From: Azospirillum halopraeferens DSM 3675
GTDB taxonomy: Bacteria; Pseudomonadota; Alphaproteobacteria; Azospirillales; Azospirillaceae
DNA: 64,000 nt
NCBI RefSeq assembly: GCF_000429625.1
Contig: NZ_AUCF01000031.1
Location: forward strand, 1 to 64,000
Direction: 5' to 3'
The position numbers and the translations under genes are program-made. This document shows, one piece after another, positions 34,306 to 42,740 of the stretch (within the stretch, counting starts at the first letter, position 1; every line of letters starts with the position of its first letter). The notes beneath the pieces were generated by a model. The model was given only the letters and a program-made list of their open reading frames with translations, made no database searches and was not told the origin of the DNA.

Positions 34306-34905
34306 ATGAACAAATTCATGCGCAACGGGTTGGCGATGGTGTCCGCGGCGATCATCGCCGGGTTCGCGTCGCAGGGCATGGCCCAATCGTCCGTCGTGTC
34401 CGGCGTGGCGGCCGACGGCACCGTGTGGTGCAACCCCGTCATCGGCTGGGGCAACACCCCCGTCATGGGGTCGGGCGGCCCGGCCGTCCACCAGGACAGC
34501 TATCACTGCCCGCCGACGGCGGCAGCGCCGACGCCTCCGCCGGCCGCGGCGGTCCAGCCGCAGTATCAGGTGTTCTTCGACTGGGATCGTTCGGAGATCA
34601 CCCCGGCTGCCGACCGCATCATCGCCGACGTTGTGCAGGCCGTGGGCACCGGGCAGAACGCCCGCATCCACGTGATCGGCCACACCGACACCTCCGGGCC
34701 CGCCACCTATAACCAGGGTCTGTCGGAGCGCCGCGCCGCCGCCATCCGCCAGGCGCTGGTCGCCCGGGGCGTGCCGGCCACCAACATCACCACCGAGGGC
34801 GTGGGCGAGACGCAGCTTCTGGTCCAGACCGGGCCGAACGTGCGCGAGCCGTCCAACCGCCGCGGTCAGATCCTGCCGCGCGGCGCCAACATGCCGAGTT
34901 CGTGA
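34306..34905 (+). CDS. OmpA-family peptidoglycan-associated protein
   Basis: The 199-residue product has a signal peptide ending at Ala26 (GFASQGMA-QS) and a short mature N-terminal part with two cysteines. A Pro/Ala linker (AAPTPPPAAAVQPQYQ) is followed by an OmpA C-terminal domain: YQVFFDWDRSEITPAADRII, HVIGHTDTSGPATYNQGLSE and RRAAAIRQALVARGV. Such domains bind peptidoglycan non-covalently. There is no beta-barrel, so it is a small periplasmic or envelope protein. GGAGGG precedes the ATG. Confidence 0.9.
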   Translation: MNKFMRNGLAMVSAAIIAGFASQGMAQSSVVSGVAADGTVWCNPVIGWGNTPVMGSGGPAVHQDSYHCPPTAAAPTPPPAAAVQPQYQVFFDWDRSEITPAADRIIADVVQAVGTGQNARIHVIGHTDTSGPATYNQGLSERRAAAIRQALVARGVPATNITTEGVGETQLLVQTGPNVREPSNRRGQILPRGANMPSS

Positions 34906-34932
34906 CCGGCGGCACCGTACCGGGCTCATGAA

Positions 34933-34966
34933 AACGGCCCCGGGGGAGCGATCCCCCGGGGCCGTT
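34933..34966. terminator. Bidirectional terminator between the OmpA-like gene and phaC
   Basis: AACGGCCCCGGGGG (34933-34946) pairs with CCCCCGGGGCCGTT (34953-34966) around six nt and is flanked by an A run on one side and TCTCTTT on the other. It serves two convergent genes. Confidence 0.88.
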
Positions 34967-35003
34967 CTCTTTCATGGCCGGGCGTTCCCGGCCGGAGCCG
35001 GCA

Positions 35004-36803
35004 TCAGGCGATGTGGACCTTGACGTAGGACCCCGGCGCGTCGTCCAGGGCCGGCAGCGGACCCTTGGCGGGGTCACGGGCCTCGACCTTGCCGTTGGCG
35101 TACTTGCCCACCCACTTGTTCCACTCCGGCCACCAGGAGCCGGGGGTCGGCTGGGCGTCCTTCAGCCAGTCGTCGGGCGCCTTGGGCAGCTTGGTGTTGG
35201 TCCAGTAGCAGTACTTCTCCGCCGCCGGCGGGTTGACGACGCCGGCGATGTGGCCGGAGGCCGCCAGCACGAACTTGACCGGCCCGGCGAAGGTCTGGGT
35301 GGCAGCGTAGGTGCTCTTCCACGGCGCGATGTGGTCTTCGCGGGTGGACAGGAAGAAGGACGGCGTCTTGATCTTCCGCAGGTCGATGGGCACGCCGCCC
35401 AGGGTCAGCGCCCCCGGCTGCACCAGCAGGTTCTTCTGGTACATGTTGCGCAGGTAATAGCTGTGCATCGCCGCGGGCATGCGCGTGGAATCGCCGTTCC
35501 AGTACAGCAGGTCGAAGGGGAACGGGTCCTTGCCCAGCAGGTAGTTGTTCACCACGAACGACCAGATCAGGTCGTTGGCGCGCAGCATGTTGAAGGTGGT
35601 GGCCATCTTCGCGCCGTCGAGATAGCCGCGCTCGTTCATCTGGCTCTCGATGAAGGAGAGCTGTTCCTCGTCGATGAACACCGACAGCTCACCGGCTTCG
35701 GCGAAGTCGGTCATGGTGGTGAAGAAGGTGGCCGACTTGATGCGGTCGTCGTTCTTCGCCGCCATGTAGGCCAGGGTGGCGGACAGCAGGGTACCGCCCA
35801 GGCAGTAGCCGATGGCGTTGACGTCCTCTTCGCCGGTCTGCTGCCGGATCGCGTCGAGGGCCGCCAGCGGGCCTTCGAACATGTAGTCCTCGAAGGTCTT
35901 GCGCGCCAGCTTCTCGTCCGGGTTCACCCACGACAGCACGAAGACGGTGTGGCCCTGGTCCACCGCCCACTTGATGTAGCTGTTCTTCTCGCGCAGATCG
36001 AGGATGTAGTACTTGTTGATCCACGGCGGCACGATCATCAGCGGCCGCTTGTTCACCTGTTCGGTGGTCGGCGTGTACTGGATGAGCTGCATGAGGTCGG
36101 TCTGGAAGACGACCTTGCCGGGGGTGACCGCGATGTTCTTGCCGACCTGGAAGGCGTTGTAATCGGTCATGGAGATGCGCAGCTCGCCCTTGCCGCGCTC
36201 CAGGTCCTTCAGCAGGTGCTCCAGCCCCTTCACCAGGTTCTCGCCGCCGGTCTCCACGGTGGTGCGCAGCACCTCCGGGTTGGTCATGACGAAGTTGGAG
36301 GGCGCCATGGCGTCGACGAACTGGCGGGTGTAGAAATCGACCTTGCGGGCGGTGTGGTCATCCAGGCCGTCCACCTCGCTGACGGTGGACTGCATCCAGC
36401 GGGCCGACAGCAGGTAGGACTGCTTGATGAAGTCGAACAGGGTGTTCTCGTCCCAGGCCGAATCCTTGAACCGGCGGTCATCCTTGGCGGGGGTGATGAC
36501 GGGCGCCGCCTCCTGGCCCATCAGGCGCTGGGTGGTGCGCTGCCACAGGGTCAGATAGTCCTGCCACAGGGACATCTGGGCCTTCATCAGCTTGGCCGGG
36601 TCGGCCATCATGCGGGCCGTCATCTCCAGGAACGCGCTGCCGACGCCCATCGGATCGGGGTTCGCCTTGGCGGCGCCGTCGCCGGCCTGACGGGACAGGA
36701 AGTCGGTGACGAGACGCTGGCTCTGCTCGGCGATGCGGGTCATCGCGCGCGAGAGTTCCACGGGGTCCGGCAGCTTCACGTCAGGGGCCTGGTGTTCGGC
36801 CAT
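35004..36803 (-). CDS. phaC: Class I poly(3-hydroxyalkanoate) synthase
   Basis: PhaC polymerises 3-hydroxyacyl-CoA into storage polyester on granules. At 599 residues this is a Class I enzyme that needs no PhaE partner. The lipase-like box GYCLGGTL holds the catalytic Cys334, and Asp in STREDHIAPW and His in ASGHIAGVVNPP complete the triad. Other family blocks are PPWINKYYILDLREKNSYIK and DDWLKDAQPTPGSWWPEWNK. No phaA, phaB or phaZ neighbour is in the window. With methanol oxidation and hydroxybutyrate dehydrogenase nearby, carbon storage from C1 or C4 units is plausible but not shown. Confidence 0.97.
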   Translation of the reverse strand: MAEHQAPDVKLPDPVELSRAMTRIAEQSQRLVTDFLSRQAGDGAAKANPDPMGVGSAFLEMTARMMADPAKLMKAQMSLWQDYLTLWQRTTQRLMGQEAAPVITPAKDDRRFKDSAWDENTLFDFIKQSYLLSARWMQSTVSEVDGLDDHTARKVDFYTRQFVDAMAPSNFVMTNPEVLRTTVETGGENLVKGLEHLLKDLERGKGELRISMTDYNAFQVGKNIAVTPGKVVFQTDLMQLIQYTPTTEQVNKRPLMIVPPWINKYYILDLREKNSYIKWAVDQGHTVFVLSWVNPDEKLARKTFEDYMFEGPLAALDAIRQQTGEEDVNAIGYCLGGTLLSATLAYMAAKNDDRIKSATFFTTMTDFAEAGELSVFIDEEQLSFIESQMNERGYLDGAKMATTFNMLRANDLIWSFVVNNYLLGKDPFPFDLLYWNGDSTRMPAAMHSYYLRNMYQKNLLVQPGALTLGGVPIDLRKIKTPSFFLSTREDHIAPWKSTYAATQTFAGPVKFVLAASGHIAGVVNPPAAEKYCYWTNTKLPKAPDDWLKDAQPTPGSWWPEWNKWVGKYANGKVEARDPAKGPLPALDDAPGSYVKVHIA

Positions 36804-37022
36804 GGGTGCGGTCCTTTTTTGACGAGTTTGGGCTTCAGGTCTGGGCTTCGTCAGGTTTATACAAACCCGGCCGGTTTTTGAACGGGCTTCGTGCGCCGGC
36901 GTGCGGACGCGGCGCGGGAATCCATACGGATCCCGCGTGAGGGTTCGGCAACGGTCCGGTTACGTTTTCATGTCGTCGCTCCGGCCACCGATGGCCACGC
37001 GCGCCAGCATTGCGGGGGTTGC

Positions 37023-37403
37023 ATGAGACAAGGGTATGCCACGAAGGCCCTGGCCGCGGCCGTCACCGCCGCCCTGGCCGCCGCGCTCACCGCCGGGTGC
37101 AGCGACCGCACCCTCGACAGCGGTCTGATCGGCAGCCTGACCGGCCCGCAGCGCGAGATCCCCGACAGCCCGATCCGTCCCATGGCGGGCACGGAGACGG
37201 CTTATCCCAACCTCGCCACGGTGCCGCCGCGGCCCACCGACATCCCGACGGTCGGGGAGCGTCAAAGCGACATGGACGCCCTGGAGCGCGACCGCGCCGC
37301 CGCCCGCGCCGCGGCCGAGGCTTTGGAGCGCGACCTCGGCCCCCTGCGCGCCCCGCCCCGCCCCGACATCGTCCCCGGCCGGCCCGCGCAGAAAAACCCT
37401 TGA
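37023..37403 (+). CDS. Small lipoprotein, hypothetical
   Basis: The 126-residue product has a signal with an AGC lipobox (LTAGCSDRT, lipid Cys26). The mature part is Pro-rich with a helical, charged stretch SDMDALERDRAAARAAAEAL that could form a coiled coil, and ends in Pro-rich tail residues. No family is recognised. It lies divergent from phaC with 219 nt between starts and ends 40 nt before tRNA-Glu. Confidence 0.72.
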   Translation: MRQGYATKALAAAVTAALAAALTAGCSDRTLDSGLIGSLTGPQREIPDSPIRPMAGTETAYPNLATVPPRPTDIPTVGERQSDMDALERDRAAARAAAEALERDLGPLRAPPRPDIVPGRPAQKNP

Positions 37404-37443
37404 TTTGTCCGCGCGGTGCGGCTAGTTCTCTCGCGTCCACGCG

Positions 37444-37519
37444 GTCCCCATCGTCTAGAGGCCTAGGACACCGCCCTTTCACGGCGGCGACAGGGGTTCG
37501 AATCCCCTTGGGGACGCCA
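37444..37519 (+). tRNA. tRNA-Glu (anticodon TTC), CCA encoded
   Basis: The acceptor stem is GTCCCCA (37444-37450) with TGGGGAC (37509-37515). The anticodon stem is CCGCC/GGCGG with loop CTTTCAC, giving UUC. The T arm is AGGGG-TTCGAAT-CCCCT, and GCCA closes the end at 37519. It marks the left edge of the accessory region and is the likely integration target. Confidence 0.96.
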
Positions 37520-37612
37520 ACCACCCGCAAGTGGTTGATCCGGCGAAATTCCGCAAAAATCAGCTACTTGACACCCCCGGTGATACGAAGGGGTGATACA
37601 ATCGTGGCTGCC

Positions 37613-37858
37613 ATGTCGTACCTCCATAATCATCCGAAGTCGGGCGTTTGGTATTTCCGCCGGGCAATTCCCGCGGCAATCCGTCCGCACATCGGGTACG
37701 GGAAAGCCGGCAAGGTGCAGTGGCTGGAATCCCTTCAGACGAAGGATCTGGCCGCAGCGAAGAAGCGGGCCAAGGTCGTCGGACTCAGAACCAGTTCGTG
37801 GACGTCACGCGCTGACATCCCGGAGAATGAGCCTCTTGAGGCGCCGTGCGAGGATTGA
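37613..37858 (+). pseudogene. Truncated tyrosine-recombinase integrase (N-terminal DUF6538-like part only)
   Basis: MSYLHNHPKSGVWYFRRAIP and IRPHIGYGKAGKVQWLESLQ, then TKDLAAAKKRAKVV, match the N-terminal DUF6538-type arm of phage-like integrases. The match stops near 37795, where sequence of the leftward IS5-type transposase begins (its stop codon is at 37805); the remaining residues to 37858 are out of context. The catalytic Arg-His-Arg-Tyr domain is missing. Its place next to tRNA-Glu is typical of an island integrase. A GTG at 37604 is an alternative start. Confidence 0.75.
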
Positions 37859-38530
37859 GACGAAGGCGATTTCGACGAACGCGACGAGGTGCTCCTTCAT
37901 CCGTTCGACGATGGTGTCCAATCGACGGTAGCGGCTGATCCAGCTGAAGGAACGCTCCACGACCCGGGCGATTTCGCTGGGGATGAACACCCCGTCGCGG
38001 CCGCGGGCGATCGGCTGGACCGTGATACCGAGCGACTCCCCGGCTTTGGCGAGGCGCTCGCCGCGATAGCCGAGATCGCCGATCGCCGGTCCTTGGAACC
38101 CGCGTCCGGCGAGCTGGCGCAGGACCGGGACGATGCCTTTGGTGTCATGCACGCTGGCCGGCGCAGCATCGATCGCCAGCGGGAGGCCGTACGTCTCGAC
38201 CGCGATGATAACCTTCACGCCGCGGATCTTCTTGCCGCCGTCCACGCCCCGCGCGAAGCAACTCGGCTCCGCCGTGTCGCCGCAGGCCAAGCGCCACGTC
38301 CGGCGCAGTCGGTCGAGCAAGCGGCGCCAGAGCCCGAGCCGGGTCCAGCGGGCGAACAGCGCGTACAGCGTGCCGAAGGGAATGCCCGAGAGCTGGCCGA
38401 TGGCGCACCATTGCATGCCGCAGAAGCACACACACCAGATGGCCATGATCGTCTTGCGCAGGGCGGCTCCGGTAATGGGCGCTCGGGGGCCGCGGCGGGT
38501 CGGCCGCGTACCGTCCGCCGCCATCGCCAT
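37805..38530 (-). CDS. IS5-family transposase (probably defective)
   Basis: The 241-residue product is an IS5-family (IS427/IS1031-like) DDE transposase. Blocks include MQWCAIGQLSGIPFGTLYAL, VDGGKKIRGVKVIIAVETYG, ASVHDTKGIVPVLRQLAGRG, IGDLGYRGERLAKAGESLGI and VVERSFSWISRYRRLDTIVE, the last with the catalytic Glu. Homologues I recall carry an IDS/SRS-like segment with the first catalytic Asp just before the CFARG-type segment. Here GDTAEPSCFARGVDGG joins directly, as if about 14 residues were deleted. Clear terminal inverted repeats were not found, so element ends are not given. Confidence 0.82.
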   Translation of the reverse strand: MAMAADGTRPTRRGPRAPITGAALRKTIMAIWCVCFCGMQWCAIGQLSGIPFGTLYALFARWTRLGLWRRLLDRLRRTWRLACGDTAEPSCFARGVDGGKKIRGVKVIIAVETYGLPLAIDAAPASVHDTKGIVPVLRQLAGRGFQGPAIGDLGYRGERLAKAGESLGITVQPIARGRDGVFIPSEIARVVERSFSWISRYRRLDTIVERMKEHLVAFVEIAFVSILARRLKRLILRDVSA

Positions 38531-39003
38531 CAGTTAGACCAGCACCTTCTCGACGAAGGCATCAATATCCGAGAACGCGTCCCGGGAGGCCGGAGTGGTG
38601 CTTGCGGGACGAACGGCGGTGCCCATAAACTGCGCATCCGTGCGGTCAGAACGAGGACAGCAGAGCTACCAGACCGATCCCCGCCGGAACACTCCGGCTC
38701 TCGCCAAAATTGCATCCCGGCCACCGCGAGCCGGCGCGCCCCTGCTACGAACAAGCTCTCAATCTTGCCCAACTCGCCGCAGTACTGCCGCGCCACCCCG
38801 ACTGAATGCCCGCCCTTCCAGGGCATACCGGTCTCGTCGATGCTCCGGAAGCGCACCGGACCGCGCGCCTGCATCACCGGCAGGATCTGCCGGCGCATCG
38901 CCGCGGCAAGCTCATCCAAATAGGAATCGAAAGCCACTGCGTCGGCAGTCGGCGGAAGCGGTTTGGGCATCCCGACCAAATAGAGACAACACCGGGAGCG
39001 CAC
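38530..39003 (-). pseudogene. IS701-like transposase remnant
   Basis: The first half reads YLDELAAAMRRQILPVMQAR, GPVRFRSIDETGMPWKGGHS and VGVARQYCGELGK. This matches the catalytic-Asp region of IS701-type (DDE_5-like) transposases, where SIDxTGMPKKGxHSVGVxRQYCGxLGK is typical. After that (minus-strand end near 38770) the reading frame loses all similarity, so only a fragment of about 75-100 residues survives. It abuts the IS5-type gene. Confidence 0.6.
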
Positions 39004-39139
39004 CCTGCCGATCGTCAGAAATTTCAGGGTGTAAAACCCCTCCGAATTCGTAGATCAGTAGGAGTAAGCCGTTGTATGCTGCCGCAGAGTGTGCGCAGTG
39101 CCGGTCTGCGGGACCGCCGGTCCCGCGTGCCCGGGTCGG

Positions 39140-40732
39140 TCACAGTGGTCTCAGCAAATGCCGAACGACGGGCGGCCGGTCGCCCAGATGGAAATCGTGG
39201 AGTGTTTCCTGATCCAGCTGATCGGCACGTGTCACCCGAGCGTGCTGGCGCTGATGCTCGACCCAGCTCTCGACGACGAAGCTTTCGACGACCCGGCCCG
39301 GCTCGGCAACATCCTCCCAGACGTCCCAGCGGATGGCGCCGTCACGCTGTCTCACGGAGCAGAACCTGCGCAGGGCTGACACGAATTCGGCAAGTCGCGC
39401 AGGCTCGACCCGATACTCGATCTCGATGAGAACCGGCCCCCGGTCGTCTGCCGGCTGGACGGATACCACCGGTTCCGCCCAGTGGTTCGAGGGCGCCAGA
39501 TCGGTGGCCGAATCCCGCGGCAGGCGCCAGCGGAAGGCCAGGATCAGGGCCGCAGCCTGCCCGACGGCCGCCACCACCAGTGCCGCAGGAACGCTGGTGC
39601 CGGCGGCCAGCGAGCCCCACAGGATGCTCCCGCCGGTCATCGCTCCCTGAAACGCGAGCAGATAGACGGCGAGCGCGCGTGCCTTCACCCATCCCGGCGA
39701 GGCCATCTGCGCCGCTACGTTCAGCGACGTCAGCATCCCGATCCAGGCGAGGCCGGCGGCGAAGATGACCGAACCGGCGATCCAGGCATTGGCGGCCAGG
39801 GCGAGCGCCAATGTCGACAGAGCGAAGAGCAGCGTCGCCCCGACGGATATCGCGTTGGCGGGAATCGTCCTGCGCAGCCGCTTCAGCAGGATCGCGCCCA
39901 CGACCGCTCCCCCGCCCATGCAGCCGAGAAGAGCGCCGTAGCCGGCGGCATCGAGCCGGAGCCCGTGCCGCGCGATGAGCGGCAGCATCGCCCAGAGTGC
40001 GCTGCCGAAAAGGAAAAAGCCGACCGCCCGGACCAGCACAAGGCGCATCGCCGGCGAATGGCGCGTGTAGCGGTAGCCCGCCTTCAGTGCGCCGAAGAAG
40101 TGCTCGGGCGGCAGGGTTCCAGCCGTCTGAGGGCGCTTCCAGGTGAACAGAACCACCAGAACGGCCACCACCGACAGCGCATTCAACGCAAACACGGCCG
40201 GGGTCCCGGCGAGAGCGACGATGACACCGCCGAGCGCCGGCCCGATCGCGCGCGAGATGTTGACGCCGAGACTGTTCAGCGCAATGGCGTCCGGCAATGC
40301 CTGTTTGTCCACCAGCTCCGGCACGATCGCCTGGAACACCGGGGCACTGAGTGCCGCCGCGATGCCGAGCACGAAGGTCCCGGCCAGCAGCACCTCGGGC
40401 GTCACCAGGTCCAGCAATGTCACGATCGCCAGGAGAGCCGCGGCGAGCAGGCCTAGCAGTTGGGCCGCCATCAGCATCTTGCGTCGGTCGACAATGTCGG
40501 CGAGTGCACCGGCTGGAAGCGCAAGGAGGAACATCGGCAGCGTCGTCGCCGTCTGGACCAGCGCGACGAGCAGCGGGCTCGGCGACAGCGAGGTCATGAG
40601 CCAACCGGCGCCGACGTCGTGCATCCAGGTGCCGACATTGGAAACGATCGTCGCGATCCAGAGCGCCCGAAAGACCGGGAAGCCGAGCGGTCCGGATGGG
40701 TCGGCTGCTTTCTCCGGCCGCGTCTCGCTCAT
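39140..40732 (-). CDS. MFS transporter (MFS_3-type) with C-terminal monooxygenase-like domain
   Basis: The 530-residue product has about twelve membrane helices of the MFS_3/enterobactin-exporter type: FRALWIATIVSNVGTWMHDV, GAGWLMTSLSPSPLLVALVQ and ALPAGALADIVDRRKMLMAA (the DIVDRR loop). After the last helix, about residues 425-525 form a soluble ferredoxin-like segment: PVLIEIEYRVEPARLAEFVS, RQRDGAIRWDVWEDVAEPGR and FVVESWVEHQRQHARVTRAD. This resembles an antibiotic-biosynthesis monooxygenase (ABM) fold. Similar fusions occur in this transporter group. It follows the amidohydrolase by 24 nt and is probably in its operon. Export of a small organic compound is likely. Confidence 0.85.
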   Translation of the reverse strand: MSETRPEKAADPSGPLGFPVFRALWIATIVSNVGTWMHDVGAGWLMTSLSPSPLLVALVQTATTLPMFLLALPAGALADIVDRRKMLMAAQLLGLLAAALLAIVTLLDLVTPEVLLAGTFVLGIAAALSAPVFQAIVPELVDKQALPDAIALNSLGVNISRAIGPALGGVIVALAGTPAVFALNALSVVAVLVVLFTWKRPQTAGTLPPEHFFGALKAGYRYTRHSPAMRLVLVRAVGFFLFGSALWAMLPLIARHGLRLDAAGYGALLGCMGGGAVVGAILLKRLRRTIPANAISVGATLLFALSTLALALAANAWIAGSVIFAAGLAWIGMLTSLNVAAQMASPGWVKARALAVYLLAFQGAMTGGSILWGSLAAGTSVPAALVVAAVGQAAALILAFRWRLPRDSATDLAPSNHWAEPVVSVQPADDRGPVLIEIEYRVEPARLAEFVSALRRFCSVRQRDGAIRWDVWEDVAEPGRVVESFVVESWVEHQRQHARVTRADQLDQETLHDFHLGDRPPVVRHLLRPL

Positions 40733-40756
40733 GGCCGTTCCTTTCCTCTGCCGAAA

Positions 40757-42607
40757 TCAGACCGCCCAGCAACTGCATCCGAGGGCACCCCAGAAGGTGC
40801 GGGCGTCCGAAGCCGGCACCTGGGCGCCGAGGGCTGCGGCATGGTCGTGCCCGTGCAGGATGCAGTTCCTGGCGCAACCGCAATTCATTGCCAGCTTGGC
40901 ACGCGCTTCTTTCGTCTTGTGATAGCCGCCAACCGTCGCGACCGGCGACCAATCGGGCATCGGCGCGGGAAGGTCAGGTGCGAGGGGGGCATAGTCGCCG
41001 TCTCCATGCACGACCTCGCCGCCGAGAAGAGTGAGGACCGACCGCAGGTGCACGATGTCGCTTTCCGGCACCGCGAAATAGTCATCGGACAGCACGGCGA
41101 GATCGGCCAGTTGTCCCGCCTTGATCTGCCCCTTCTTGCCCTGCTCGTTCGAGAACCAGGTGTTCGCTTCGGTCCAGAGGCGCAGTGCCGTTTCGCGGTC
41201 GAGGCGATTGTGCTGCGGATAGAGGGCGAGGCCGCCGACGGTCCTTGAGGTCACCAGCCAGGAGAGCGACACCCAGGGATTGTAGCTGGCCACGCGGGTC
41301 GCATCGGTGCCAGCCCCCACCGGCACGCCGGCTTCCATCATCCGGCGGATCGGCGGTGTGCGCTCGGCGGCTTTCGCTCCATAGCGCTCCACGAAATACT
41401 CGCCCTGGAACGCCATCCGGTGCTGCACGGCTATGCCGCCGCCAAGTGCGGCGATCCGGTCGATGTTGCGGTCGCTGATCGTCTCGGCGTGATCGAAGAA
41501 CCAGTTGATGCCCGCCAGCGGGACGTCGCGGTCGACCTTCTCGAAAACGTCGAGCGCGCGATCGATCGTTTCATCGTAGGTCGCGTGCAGCCGCCAGGGC
41601 CAGCGGTTTTCTGCCAGCAGGCGGACGACCGGCTCGAGATCGGCCTCCATGCTCGACGGCATGTCCGGCCGCTCGACCCGGAAATCCTCGAAATCGGCCG
41701 CGGAGTAGACCAGCATCTCGCCGGCGCCGTTGTGGCGATAGGTGTCGTCGCCCTGGCCGGGCGAGACCTGTTTCACCCAGGAGGAAAAGTCCGCGAGTTC
41801 CTCCTTGGGCTTCTGGGTAAAGAGGTTATAGCTGATGCGGACCGTCATCTGGCCGTCGGCATGCAGCTTCTCGATGATTTCGTAGTCGTCGGGATAGTTC
41901 TGGAAGCCGCCGCCGGCATCGACCACGCTGGTCACGCCGAGCGCATTTATCTCGCGCATGAAGTGGCGGGTTGAATTCATCTGGTACTCGGGCGGCAGCC
42001 TCGGCCCCTTGGCCAGGGTCGAGTAGAGAATCGTCGCGTTGGGCTGTGCCAGGAGCAGTCCGGTCGGATTGCCGCTGCCGTCCCTGACGATCTCGCCGCC
42101 GGGGGGGTCGGGGGTGTCCTTGGTGTAGCCGACCGCACGCAGGGCGGCGGCGTTGAGCAAGGCGCGATCGTAGAGGTGCAGGATGAAGACCGGTGTATCG
42201 GGCGCGGCCGCATTGAGTTCTTCCAGGGTCGGCAGGCGCTTCTCCGCGAACTGGTGCTCGGTGAAGCCGCCCACGACACGCAGCCACTGCGGCGCCGGCG
42301 TCCGCTCGACCTGGGCCCTCAGCATCGCCATCGCCTCGGAGAGGCTCGGCACGCCGTCCCATCGCAGCTCCAGATTGTAGTTCAGGCCGCCGCGGATGAT
42401 GTGGATATGGCTGTCGATGAGCCCCGGAATGACGCACCGTCCCCTGGCGTCGATGATCGCTGCCTCCGGCGCGGCGGCACGGACCGCCGCCTCCTCGCCG
42501 ACGAGCAGGAAGCGGCCGTCTCGGATGGCGATCGCGTCTGCGGCCGGGTTCTGCCGGTCGAGCGTCGTCACCTTGGCGTTTACGATGATCAGATCCTTGG
42601 CAGGCAT
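40757..42607 (-). CDS. YtcJ-like amidohydrolase with Cys-rich C-terminal tail
   Basis: This is a metal-dependent hydrolase of the amidohydrolase superfamily, 616 residues. The N-terminal strand barrel (ARGRCVIPGLIDSHIHIIRG) carries the HxH metal ligands. Later come TVRISYNLFTQKPKEELADF, the metal His in INWFFDHAETISDRNI, AVQHRMAFQGEYFVERYGAK and GAGTDATRVASYNPWVSL with the catalytic Asp. The last 50 residues are unusual: NCGCARNCILHGHDHAAALG and FWGALGCSCWAV hold five Cys and two His. Substrate unknown. It is preceded by the YcaC-like hydrolase gene by 133 nt and followed by the transporter. Confidence 0.87.
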   Translation of the reverse strand: MPAKDLIIVNAKVTTLDRQNPAADAIAIRDGRFLLVGEEAAVRAAAPEAAIIDARGRCVIPGLIDSHIHIIRGGLNYNLELRWDGVPSLSEAMAMLRAQVERTPAPQWLRVVGGFTEHQFAEKRLPTLEELNAAAPDTPVFILHLYDRALLNAAALRAVGYTKDTPDPPGGEIVRDGSGNPTGLLLAQPNATILYSTLAKGPRLPPEYQMNSTRHFMREINALGVTSVVDAGGGFQNYPDDYEIIEKLHADGQMTVRISYNLFTQKPKEELADFSSWVKQVSPGQGDDTYRHNGAGEMLVYSAADFEDFRVERPDMPSSMEADLEPVVRLLAENRWPWRLHATYDETIDRALDVFEKVDRDVPLAGINWFFDHAETISDRNIDRIAALGGGIAVQHRMAFQGEYFVERYGAKAAERTPPIRRMMEAGVPVGAGTDATRVASYNPWVSLSWLVTSRTVGGLALYPQHNRLDRETALRLWTEANTWFSNEQGKKGQIKAGQLADLAVLSDDYFAVPESDIVHLRSVLTLLGGEVVHGDGDYAPLAPDLPAPMPDWSPVATVGGYHKTKEARAKLAMNCGCARNCILHGHDHAAALGAQVPASDARTFWGALGCSCWAV

Positions 42608-42740
42608 GGCGTTCTCCTTCGCGCCGGATCTTTCGTCAGGGAGCAGAGCACCGCAGCGGCACCCGGGGTCTGCTCATTCGTGCGCAGAGCCGGCGGCTGG
42701 TCCGACGATACCGTCGGACCAGCCGTGCCGATCGAGCCGG

